64,000 nt of DNA. It comes from RYN-230 sp963837335. GTDB lineage: Bacteria; Actinomycetota; Actinomycetes; Streptosporangiales; Streptosporangiaceae. Shown in pieces: positions 27,778 to 35,439 of the stretch (positions within the stretch are counted from its first letter, which is position 1; every line of letters starts with the position of its first letter). The notes below the pieces were generated by a model, which was not told the DNA's origin, made no database searches, and saw only the letters and a program-made list of their open reading frames with translations. The stretch covers positions 1-64,000 of the forward strand of contig CAWINS010000045.1 of the NCBI GenBank assembly GCA_963837335.1, in the 5' to 3' direction. The translations under genes were made by a program, and so were the position numbers.

Positions 27778-28608
27778 TCACCTCTTGTTCGTGAAGCCGG
27801 CGTTGACCGGCACCGTGATGCCGGTGACGTAGCGGCCATCGTCGGAGACCAGCCACAGGATGGCGTTGGAGATGTCCACCGGCTCGACCATGTCCACCGG
27901 CAGCGCGTTGGCCATCGCCTGCCCCATGGCCGGGTCAGACTCCAGGAACTGCTGCATCACCTCGTTGACCACCATGGGCGTGCGGACGCCGGTCGGGTGC
28001 ACCGAGTTCACCCGGATGCTGTGCGGGGCCAGGGTGTTGGCGTAGGAGCGCATCAGCCCGACCACGCCGTGCTTGGACGCGGTGTAGCCCAGGCCGCCGC
28101 GGGTCGCCCCGCCGATGCCGGTGATGCCCGCGGTCGAACTGGTCAGCACGATCGCGCCGCCCTGGCCGCGCTCGATCATGGACGGGATGGCCGTCTCCAC
28201 CGTGTTGAACACGCCGGTCAGGTTGACGTCGATGACGTCCTGCCACGCCTCGTGGCGCTCCTCGCCCAGGGCCATCGGGGCGATCCCGGCGTTGGCCAGC
28301 ACGATGTCCACCGGGCCCAGTTCGGCGACGCCCGCCTCGAACGCGGCCTTCAGGCCGGCCTCGTCCCGCACGTCGGCCTCACGGGCCAGGATCCGCCGGT
28401 CCAGCGCCTCGACCTCCTTGACCGTCTCGGCCAGGTCGTCGGGCGTGGCCATCGGGTAGGCCACCGACTCGATCTGCCGGCAGAGGTCCACCGCGATGAT
28501 GTCCGCGCCTTCCTGGGCCAGCCGGACGGCGTGGCTGCGGCCCTGGCCGCGGGCGGCGCCGGTGATGAAGGCCACTTTGCCTTCGAGTTTTCCTGCCACT
28601 TCTGTCAC
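27778..28608 (-). CDS. Mycofactocin-coupled SDR family oxidoreductase, copy 4 (most divergent)
   Basis: A 276-residue SDR of the same subfamily but the least similar member. It starts at GTG 28608 (VTEVAGKLEGKVAFITGAAR) with AGGAGAGAGG upstream. The insertion is RQIESVAYPMATPDDLAETV. The active-site part reads LTSSTAGITGIGGATRGGLG then YTASKHGVVGLMRSYANTL, with a longer loop than the other copies before the catalytic Tyr. The C-terminus is VTGITVPVNAGFTNKR. It is the first SDR after the OYE-type gene, so it may be the ancestral copy or a separate acquisition. Confidence 0.93.
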   Translation of the reverse strand: MTEVAGKLEGKVAFITGAARGQGRSHAVRLAQEGADIIAVDLCRQIESVAYPMATPDDLAETVKEVEALDRRILAREADVRDEAGLKAAFEAGVAELGPVDIVLANAGIAPMALGEERHEAWQDVIDVNLTGVFNTVETAIPSMIERGQGGAIVLTSSTAGITGIGGATRGGLGYTASKHGVVGLMRSYANTLAPHSIRVNSVHPTGVRTPMVVNEVMQQFLESDPAMGQAMANALPVDMVEPVDISNAILWLVSDDGRYVTGITVPVNAGFTNKR

Positions 28609-28722
28609 TGCCTCTCTCCTGATGACCGCGCCACGTCCTGACCTCTTCGGGGGTCCAGCGCGCTCGACCTGGTTTTCGTTGCGGCTCATGAAGCCCGGCC
28701 GCGGTCTGCGGGCAGCCGCCGG

Positions 28723-30782
28723 CTAACGCGCGGCGGGCTGTCTCTGCGGCGCGGGGGCTGCCGGGGGCGGCTGCTCGCGTTCCAGGGTGCCGATCTCGAT
28801 GCCGCGACGGCGGCCCTCCAGGACGGCCTCCGCGGCGGTGCGCGGGGCCACGCAGTCGCCTGCGCGGAGGGCTCCCGGCGGTCCGGAGCTGGCCAGCGCC
28901 GCCTCATGCAGCCGCGTCTCGGCCAGCCGGGGGCCGCAGTCCACGACCGCCACGCAGCCGATCTCCCGCTGCTCACCGGTCCAGGCGTCTTCCAGCAGCG
29001 CCCGGCCCGTCCGCGTGACGTTACGGAGCAGGCAACCGCAGCGCCCGGGTCACCCCGGCCTGCTGCAGGCGGGCGTTGGCGTCGGCCAGGTCGCCGGTGC
29101 GGGTCAGCTGGGTCCCGGCCACCTGGTCCGGCGTCACCAGCGTCACGGTGCGGCCGGCCGCGGCGAGCCACTCGGCCATCGCGACCCCGGCCGGGCCGCC
29201 GACCGGGTCGTGCACCACGAGCGGGCCGTCCGGCACCGAGGCCAGGCCGCCGGTGAGCAGGGTGAGCGGGTCCAGGGCCGGCTGCGGGTCTTCGGCGGCT
29301 GGCCAGCGCAGGACGCCAGGACGGGACCCGGTGGCCAGCAGCACCGTGGTCCCGGCGGCCCGGGCCGCGGCCAGATCGGCCGGGCCGATCTCGGTGCCGG
29401 TGTCGATGCGCACGCCCAGCCGCCGGCACTCGGCGTCCAGCCAGTCCGGCAGCAGGGCCAGCCGTTCCCGGCCGGTCGCGCGGGCCGCGATGCGCAGCGC
29501 CCCGCCGGTCCGCTCGCCGCGCTCGGCGACCCGGACCCGGTGGCCCCGGCCCGCGAGCACCCGGGCCGCCTCCAGGCCGGCCGGGCCGCCGCCGACCACC
29601 AGCACATCGCAGGATCGCGGGTCAGCGCCCTGCTCGGGCTGCTCCTCGGTCTCGTGGCCGCTGCGCGGATCGCCCACGCAGCTCACCAGGGGGTTGCGCG
29701 GGTCGCGGACCTGGCAGGCCTGGTTGCACAGCAGGCACGGCCGGACCTGCCCGGGACGGTCCCGGCGCAGCTTGCCGACCAGGCCGGCGTCGGCGATCTG
29801 GGCCCGGGTCATCTCCACCAGGTCGCAGCCGCCGCCGTCCAGCGCGTCCCGCGCGTCGTCCGGGTCGGCCACGCTGCCCTGCAGCACCACCGGGACCGCG
29901 CCGTCCAGCGCGTCCCGGACCCGCCGCGCGAGGGCGGCGTTGAACACCGGCGCGGTGTGCCCGTCAGGCCGGTAGGAGGCGGGCGAGTACAGACCGCCGC
30001 GCACCACCACCAGCAGGTCCAGCCAGCGGCTGAGCTCGCGGGCCTGCGCGGCCCCGTCCTCCGGCGTCACCCCCGCCCAGGGCGCCAGCTCATCACAGGA
30101 CAGCCGCAGGCCCAGGATGTGCCGCGGCCCGATGGCGTCCCGGACCGCGGCGAGCACCTCCCGGGTCAGCCGGAGCCGGTCGCGGCCGTAGCCGTCGGCG
30201 CGGTGGTTGGTCAGGCCCGAGTGGAACTGGCGGAGCAGCGACCGGGCCCCGGCGTCGATCTCCACCCCGTCGGCGCCCGCCGCGACCGCCAGCCCGGCCG
30301 CGGTGGCGAACCCGGCGGTCAGCGCGGCGATCTGCGGGTCGCCCATCTCCATCGGCACCTCGCGGGTGACCGGGTCCGGGACGCCGGACGGTCCCCACAG
30401 CGCCGTCTGGGAGTAGGCGGAGGACCCCTGCAGGCCGGTATGGCCGAGGCCGGCCAGCACCAGCGTGCCGTGCCGCTGGCAGGCCGCCGCGATCTGCTGC
30501 CAGCCGCCGGCGCCCGCGGCGGCCAGCGGCGCCCGCTCGTACGGCCAGTCGGAGGCGTGCACCGAGGCCGCCTCGGTGACGATGAGCCCCGCCCCGCCGG
30601 CCGCCCGGCGCTCGTAATAGGCGACGTGCCGGGGCGAGAACGCGCGGCGCCCGGGCTGGCTGGCCGGGCCGGTGCTCGGGCTGGCCGAGGTTGGTCTCGT
30701 GCGGGCCGAACATGACCCTGGATTGCGCGACCCGGCCGGCCAGCGTGACCGGACCGGTGAGCCGCGCGAATCCCGAGGTCAT
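28723..30782 (-). CDS. Mycofactocin-associated OYE-type oxidoreductase (first type), two frameshifts
   Basis: An FMN/Fe-S/FAD oxidoreductase of the FadH/OYE class. It starts at ATG 30782, one base after the mftC stop: MTSGFARLTGPVTLAGRVAQ, SRVMFGPHETNL. A frameshift between about 30690 and 30640 leads into the main frame: RHVAYYERRAAGGAGLIV, LAGLGHTGLQGSSAYSQTAL, GADGVEIDAGARSLLRQFHS, Fe-S cysteines in CLLCNQACQVRDPRNPLVSC, and the FAD part VLVVGGGPAGLEAARVLAGR. A second frameshift near 29030 leads to the true C-terminus (REIGCVAVVDCGPRLAETRL, ALRAGDCVAPRTAAEAVLEG) ending at 28723. The two shifts could be sequencing errors. The predicted role is ene/enone reduction or electron transfer linked to mycofactocin. 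Confidence 0.85.
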
Positions 30783-30783
30783 G

Positions 30784-32025
30784 TCAGCGTGCGCCACCCG
30801 CCGCGAAGCCGGCCAGCGGGTTGACGTCGCACGCCCGGTCCGGCGGCGCGGGCACCGGGCGGCGCCCGATCGTCACCGGGACCGGCTGCCGGGCCTGCCG
30901 CGCCCGCGCCGCGGGCTGCCCGCGCACCGGGCCGCGATGTGAATGGTCCTCTCCCGGCCTGGGGAGCGCGGTCCGGTCCGTCCCGGCCAGGGCCTGCTCG
31001 CCGAAGCCGCGGACACATTCCGGGTCCGGGCCGTCCAGGGGCAGCCCGGTGAAGAACTTGGCGGCCATGCAGCCACCCCGGCAGGAGTCGTAGAACTGGC
31101 ACGACCCGCAGGCGCCGCCCGCGGACGGCCCGCGCAGCTCAGTGAACAGGGCGGAGTCCCGCCAGACCGCCGCGAAGCCGCCGGCCGTCCGGACGTTGCC
31201 GGCCAGGAAGTTCTCGTGGATCGCGAACGGGCAGGCGTACACGTCCCCGACCGGGTCGATCAGGCAGACCACCCGGCCGGCCCCGCACATGTTCAGCCCG
31301 GGCAGCGCCTCGCCGTAGGCGGCCAGGTGGAAGAACGAATCGCCGGTCAGCACCTGCTCGCCGTGCGCGCACAGCCAGTCGTAGAGCTCGCGCTGCTGCC
31401 CGGCGGTGGGGTGCAGGTCGTCCCAGACGTCGGCGCCCCGGCCGGACGGCCGCAGCCGGGTGAGCCGCAGCTGGGCGCCGTAGCGGTCGGCCAGCGCCTT
31501 GAACTCGTCCAGCTGCCCCGCGTTCTGCCGGGTCACCACCACGGAGATCTTGAAGCCGGCGAACCCGGCCGCGGCCAGGTGCTCCATGGCCGCGATGGCC
31601 ATCGCGTACGAGCCCTGGCCGCGGACCGCGTCGTTGACCTCGGCGGTCGCGCCGTCCAGCGAGATCTGCACGTCCACGTAGTCGCTCGCGGCCAGCTTGC
31701 GGGCCACGGCGGCGTCGATGCGGACGCCGTTGGTGGAGAACTTCACCCCGACGTGGTGCGCGGTGGCGTAGTCCACCAGCTCCCAGAAGTCGGGCCGGAC
31801 GGTGGGCTCGCCGCCGCCGATGTTCACGTAGAACACCTGCATCCGCTCGAGCGTGTCGATGACGGCCTGGCACTCGGCGGTGCTCAGCTCGCCCGGGTCG
31901 CGCCGGCCGGAACTGGACAGGCAGTGCACGCAGGCCAGGTTGCAGGCGTAGGTCAGCTCCCAGGTGAGGCAGATCGGCGCGTCCAGCCCGCGCTCGAACA
32001 GCTCCACCAGGGTTTGCGTGCTCAC
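30784..32025 (-). CDS. mftC: Mycofactocin radical SAM maturase MftC
   Basis: A 413-residue radical SAM/SPASM enzyme. GTG 32025 is chosen because it overlaps the mftB stop (GTGA); the longer frame to 32139 lies inside mftB. The cluster motif is TYACNLACVHCLSSSG (Cys28, Cys32, Cys35). GGGEPTVRPDFWELVDYA is the SAM-binding region. SPASM cysteines lie in GLNMCGAGRVVCLIDPVG, DVYACPFAIHENF and CGSCQFYDSCRGGCMAAKFF. MftC decarboxylates the C-terminal Tyr of MftA and then forms a Val-Tyr carbon-carbon crosslink. The C-terminal tail (PVRGQPAARARQARQPVPVT) is Arg/Pro-rich. Confidence 0.97.
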   Translation of the reverse strand: MSTQTLVELFERGLDAPICLTWELTYACNLACVHCLSSSGRRDPGELSTAECQAVIDTLERMQVFYVNIGGGEPTVRPDFWELVDYATAHHVGVKFSTNGVRIDAAVARKLAASDYVDVQISLDGATAEVNDAVRGQGSYAMAIAAMEHLAAAGFAGFKISVVVTRQNAGQLDEFKALADRYGAQLRLTRLRPSGRGADVWDDLHPTAGQQRELYDWLCAHGEQVLTGDSFFHLAAYGEALPGLNMCGAGRVVCLIDPVGDVYACPFAIHENFLAGNVRTAGGFAAVWRDSALFTELRGPSAGGACGSCQFYDSCRGGCMAAKFFTGLPLDGPDPECVRGFGEQALAGTDRTALPRPGEDHSHRGPVRGQPAARARQARQPVPVTIGRRPVPAPPDRACDVNPLAGFAAGGAR

Positions 32026-32363
32026 CAGGCCGCCAGTTTGGTGATCAGGCGCGGGGTGATCATGTGTGACTCGGCCAGCACGGCCAGGCCGCGCTGGTAG
32101 GCGGGCAGGCCGCCGGGCTGGACCCCGGCCGCCGTGCACGCGGCGCGGGCCGAGGGATGCTCGCCCAGCGACCGCACCACGGCCAGCATGGTCGTGTTCT
32201 TCAGGAAGGACAGCCGCCGGGTGCCGAAGTGGTAGAGCAGCGCGCCGAACGGCTCCGGCCGGACCGCGACCCGCTCGTCCAGCTGCCAGGGCCGGTCCAG
32301 GTCGAACGGGTTTGCGGGGCCGGCTGGGTTCAGCGGGGCGGCCCCGGCTGGGTCAGTAGACAC
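32022..32363 (-). CDS. mftB: Mycofactocin precursor-binding chaperone MftB
   Basis: A 113-residue PqqD-like peptide chaperone (RiPP recognition element). Recognisable segments are FDLDRPWQLDERVAVRPEPF, GALLYHFGTRRLSFLKNTTM and LAVVRSLGEHPSARAAC. The first 19 residues (TDPAGAAPLNPAGPANP) are low-complexity. MftB binds the MftA leader and delivers it to MftC. The GTG start lies inside the end of mftA (11-base overlap), and the stop overlaps mftC by four bases, so the three genes are tightly coupled. Confidence 0.95.
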   Translation of the reverse strand: MSTDPAGAAPLNPAGPANPFDLDRPWQLDERVAVRPEPFGALLYHFGTRRLSFLKNTTMLAVVRSLGEHPSARAACTAAGVQPGGLPAYQRGLAVLAESHMITPRLITKLAAW

Positions 32364-32511
32364 CGCACATGCCGTCGATCGAGACCTCTTCGACGAGCAG
32401 TTCCTCGGCGACCAGGCTCTCGTCCGCGGCCGGGCTGGCCGGTTCGCCCGTGGTGGTGGGCGCTGCGGTGTGCTCGGCCGGTGTGGTCACGCTGGCGGTC
32501 TGTTCGCTCAT
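32353..32511 (-). CDS. mftA: Mycofactocin precursor peptide MftA
   Basis: A 52-residue peptide starting MSEQTASVTT at ATG 32511, with GGAGG about six bases upstream. After a Thr/Pro/Ala-rich leader come ESLVAEELLVEEV (the conserved chaperone-binding stretch) and the invariant core SIDGMCGVY at the C-terminus. The final Val51-Tyr52 pair is what MftC crosslinks and MftE later releases. Its C-terminal identity is decisive despite the small size. It is the first gene of the long minus-strand operon. Confidence 0.97.
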   Translation of the reverse strand: MSEQTASVTTPAEHTAAPTTTGEPASPAADESLVAEELLVEEVSIDGMCGVY

Positions 32512-32727
32512 GCCAGTCCTCCGGATCCTCGTCCGGCCCGCGCTGGCCTGGGTCCGCCAGCACCGCCGCTGTCGTCTGCCCCACTAGTGGCACTTAGGGC
32601 AGACACTAAAGGCACTCAGTGCCAAAGGTCAAGGCGCGACTTTCGGGCTTTCGCATGCCCGGCCGGGTCGTGGCATGCTCCTTGTCAGGCCCACGAGCCA
32701 GGCGGGACGGAAAGGCGGTGCTGGCCG
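32512..32727. promoter_or_regulatory. mftR-mftA divergent promoter region with palindromes
   Basis: The 216-bp spacer between mftA and mftR holds a perfect 10-bp palindrome CCACTAGTGG (32581-32590) and, 20 bases on, the 13-bp palindrome GGCACTCAGTGCC (32611-32623). TTAG/CTAA arms lie between them. The half-site GGCACT or its complement recurs three times. Such a cluster between a TetR gene and its target operon is a good candidate MftR operator. MftR is reported in mycobacteria to repress the mft genes and to be released by long-chain acyl-CoAs. The binding assignment here is inferred. Confidence 0.6.
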
Positions 32728-33369
32728 GTGAGCACTACGGGGATACCTGCCCAGCTTGGCCGCAGGCGTATCACCTCTCGTGCCGAGCTGGAGCACGTCG
32801 CGTTCGAGCTGTTCGACCGGCAGGGGTTCGAGGGCACCACGATCGACGACATCGCCGTCGCGGCCGGCATCGGCCGCCGGACCTTCTTCCGCTACTTCCC
32901 GTCCAAGAACGACGTCCCGTGGGGGAACTTCGAGGACGAGCTGGACCGGATGCGGGCCTGGCTGGCCGCCTGCCCGCCGCAGTGGCCGCTGATGGACGCG
33001 ATCCGGCTGGCCATCGTCAACTTCAACCAGGTGCCGCCGGGCGATGAGCGCTGGCACCGGCGCCGGATGCAGCTGATCCTGGGCGTGCCGGTGCTGCAGG
33101 CGCACTCCACCCTGCGCTACGCGGAGTGGCGGCAGGTGATCGCGGACTTCGTGGCCGAGCGCACCGGGGAGCCCGCCTGCGCCCTGCTCCCGCAGACGAT
33201 CGCCTACGCCATGCTCGGCGTGGCCATCGCCGCGTACGAGCAGTGGCTCCAGGACGACGACGGCAACCTGAGCGAGCTCCTGGACACGGCCATGCGTGAC
33301 CTGGCTGCGGCGTTCGGCGACGGCCTGCCGCTGCGGGCCGAGCCCGCCGAACCCCCGGAGCCTCGTTGA
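32728..33369 (+). CDS. mftR: Mycofactocin system TetR-family regulator MftR
   Basis: A 213-residue TetR protein. The HTH domain is ITSRAELEHVAFELFDRQGF, TTIDDIAVAAGIGRRTFFRY and FPSKNDVPWGNF; the last segment is typical of MftR. The ligand domain includes VNFNQVPPGDERWHRRRMQL and IAYAMLGVAIAAYEQWLQDD. It starts at GTG 32728 (VSTTGIPAQLGRRR); the ribosome site is weak. Transcribed away from mftA, it likely autoregulates through the shared spacer. Its TGA overlaps a possible TTG start of the next gene, so the two may be co-transcribed. Confidence 0.93.
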   Translation: MSTTGIPAQLGRRRITSRAELEHVAFELFDRQGFEGTTIDDIAVAAGIGRRTFFRYFPSKNDVPWGNFEDELDRMRAWLAACPPQWPLMDAIRLAIVNFNQVPPGDERWHRRRMQLILGVPVLQAHSTLRYAEWRQVIADFVAERTGEPACALLPQTIAYAMLGVAIAAYEQWLQDDDGNLSELLDTAMRDLAAAFGDGLPLRAEPAEPPEPR

Positions 33370-34205
33370 GCCCTGGCGGTGACGGTGTTCCCGGCCCCCG
33401 GGACGACACCGGGGCCGTGGTCACGATCCCGGCCCGGGTCAGCCGGGTGGTGTCGTTGGTGCCGTCGCTGACCGAGACGGTGGCGGTAACCGCGCCGGGC
33501 CTGGTGGCCGGGGCCACCGACTGGTGCACCCATCCGGCCGGGCTGGACGTCCCCCGGGTCCGCGGCACCAAGAACCCGGACCTCGCGGCGGTCATCGCGC
33601 TGCGTCCCGACGTGGTCCTGGCCAACGAGGAGGAGAACCGGCCCGCCGACCTGGCCGCGCTGCGCGAGGCGGGCCTGCCGGTGTGGGTGACGGTGATCCG
33701 CACGCTGGACGAGGCGCTGGTGTCGCTGCGCAGGCTGCTGACGGTCGCATGCCAGGTCCCGGCTCCCCGGTGGCTGGAAGCCGCGGAGCGGCTCTGGGCG
33801 GCGTTCCCGCCGGACGGGCCGGGGCGCCCGGGCCAGCAGAGGCGCGCCGTGATCCCCATCTGGCGCCGGCCGTGGATGGTGCTGGGCCGGGACACGTTCG
33901 CGGGCGACGTCCTGGCCCGGCTCGGGGTGGAGAACGTGTACGCGGGGCACGCCGAGCGCTACCCGAAGATCCCGCTGGACGACCTCCTGGCCGCGCGCCC
34001 GGACCTGGTCGTGCTGCCGGACGAGCCGTACCGGTTCACCGCCGGGGACGGGCCCGAGTGCTTCCCCGGCCTGCCCGCGGCCCTGGTCAGCGGCCGGCAC
34101 CTGACCTGGTACGGCCCCTCCCTCGCCGAGGCCCCCGCCATCCTCGCGGCCCAGCTGTCCGCCGCCTCCCTGTTCGGTGCCGGCCCGGGCCGCCCTCCGG
34201 GGTGA
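33366..34205 (+). CDS. BtuF-like helical-backbone (periplasmic-binding-fold) protein without signal peptide
   Basis: About 280 residues resembling cobalamin/iron-siderophore binding proteins: RVSRVVSLVPSLTETVAVTA, LVAGATDWCTHPAGLDVPRV, GTKNPDLAAVIALRPDVVLA and FAGDVLARLGVENVYAGHAE. Unlike true ABC-transporter receptors, it has no signal peptide, lipobox or membrane segment, so it appears cytoplasmic, and no permease or ATPase gene is adjacent. It might bind a corrinoid, a metal chelate or a related ligand inside the cell. The TTG at 33366 overlaps the mftR stop; a GTG further in (VVTIPARV) is another possible start. Confidence 0.8.
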   Translation: MSPGGDGVPGPRDDTGAVVTIPARVSRVVSLVPSLTETVAVTAPGLVAGATDWCTHPAGLDVPRVRGTKNPDLAAVIALRPDVVLANEEENRPADLAALREAGLPVWVTVIRTLDEALVSLRRLLTVACQVPAPRWLEAAERLWAAFPPDGPGRPGQQRRAVIPIWRRPWMVLGRDTFAGDVLARLGVENVYAGHAERYPKIPLDDLLAARPDLVVLPDEPYRFTAGDGPECFPGLPAALVSGRHLTWYGPSLAEAPAILAAQLSAASLFGAGPGRPPG

Positions 34206-34240
34206 GCCGTCCCCGGGATGAGCGGCACCCGTCCCGCTCA

Positions 34241-35080
34241 TCACGGCTTGCGCCCCAGCCCGCACCACCCGGGAGTCGGGCGGCTGTCCTGGATGCCGGT
34301 GCGCCAGTGCCGTATCTCCACCAGCCCAGGCTCGACCATCTCCAGGCCGTCGAAAAACCGCAGGACCCCCGCGTGGCTGCGGTGCGTGTACTGCTGATGG
34401 CTGATCCGGTTGACGCGGTCCCGCGCCTCATTCATTTTCTCCGTCTCGATATCTGACGCGAGATGGGAAAGGGCCAGGTAACTGCCGGATGGTACCGCGT
34501 CCATGATCTGGCGAACGATCCCGTACGGATCGTCGTCGTCGTCGATAGCGTGCAGAATCGCGAGCATCGTCACGGCCACGGGCTTGGTGAAGTCCAGAGT
34601 GCCGGCGGCCTTCTCCAGGACGACCCCGGTATCCCGGATGTCGGCGTCGATGTAGTCGATCGCCGGGCCGGAACGGCTGGTCAGCAGGGCGCGAGCATAG
34701 GAAAGCACAACGGGGTCATAATCCACGTACACGACCCGGCACTCGGGTGCCACCTCCTGGGCGACCTGATGCGTATTGCCCTCCGTGGGGATGCCCGTGC
34801 CGATGTCGAGGAACTGGCGCACCCCGGCCTCGCCCGCCAAGTAGCGGACCACCCGTCTCAGGAAGGCGCGGTTCGCCCGGGCCAGGTGAACAAAGGCCGG
34901 GAAGGCGGCAATCGCCTCCTCGGCGGCCTGGCGGTCGGCGGCGAAGTTGTCCTTTCCTCCCAGCCAGTAGTCATACATCCGGGCTTGGTGCGCAACGCTG
35001 GTGTCAAAGGTCGCATGCTCGCCCAGAGAGCCGGAACTGTCGTCCGGCCCGGCTGCTGGTGCTTCGCCTTCGCTGGTCAC
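34241..35080 (-). CDS. SAM-dependent methyltransferase, SAV2177/DUF574 family
   Basis: A 279-residue protein of the DUF574 family, very common in filamentous actinomycetes. Markers are FDTSVAHQARMYDYWLGGKD and NFAADRQAAEEAIAAFPAFV, then the SAM site QFLDIGTGIPTEGNTHQVAQ, CRVVYVDYDPVVLSYARALL, and DFTKPVAVTMLAILHAIDDD. It ends with HWRTGIQDSRPTPGWCGLGR. GTG 35080 is supported by AGAAAGG eight bases upstream; the long frame to 35452 is a read-through of upstream sequence. The methyl acceptor is not known for the family. Confidence 0.9.
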   Translation of the reverse strand: MTSEGEAPAAGPDDSSGSLGEHATFDTSVAHQARMYDYWLGGKDNFAADRQAAEEAIAAFPAFVHLARANRAFLRRVVRYLAGEAGVRQFLDIGTGIPTEGNTHQVAQEVAPECRVVYVDYDPVVLSYARALLTSRSGPAIDYIDADIRDTGVVLEKAAGTLDFTKPVAVTMLAILHAIDDDDDPYGIVRQIMDAVPSGSYLALSHLASDIETEKMNEARDRVNRISHQQYTHRSHAGVLRFFDGLEMVEPGLVEIRHWRTGIQDSRPTPGWCGLGRKP

Positions 35081-35439
35081 CGGGGGTGCCTTTCTCGCTG
35101 GCCAAGGTGAACGGGGGATGATGTCCGCTGCAGGGCTTCTTCGTAACGGTTGCGGTTGAATACGAAAGTCCCGAATTCCGGCACGTCCCGGCCCGGGATT
35201 CCGGTCCGCCGGCCGCTCCACGTGACAGTCGCTTCCGAGGACGCCGTCGACGAGGATGCTGAGCACATCGTGGATGCCGATACCCAGTTCCTCGGCTTGA
35301 TCGTGAACTCTATCTCCTGGACCCAGCCAGGAGATGGACGCCTGCGGTTCACCAGATTCTGCCTGGAACGAATCACGCGCATCCGGGTTCCGCCGAGGAG
35401 TTAGCGTCGGTGGGTTACCACGGCCAGCGGGAGTCAACG
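35081..35439. other. Divergent intergenic region with a possible broken small gene
   Basis: This is a 359-bp spacer between two divergent methyltransferase genes. Minus-strand fragments in two frames read like parts of a small protein. They are GWVQEIEFTIK, then (other frame) DQAEELGIGIHDVLSILVDG, then (first frame again) IPGRDVPEFGTFVFNRNRYE followed by EALQRT. Two compensating one-base shifts would join them into about 80 residues. A forward frame of 84 codons (35150-35404) also has high third-position GC, so the call is open. Promoters of both flanking genes must also lie here. Confidence 0.3.

Noticed and set aside
28787..30715. A 642-codon plus-strand frame opposite the first OYE-type gene
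   Set aside because: No recognisable motif; the minus strand carries barrel, Fe-S and FAD motifs.
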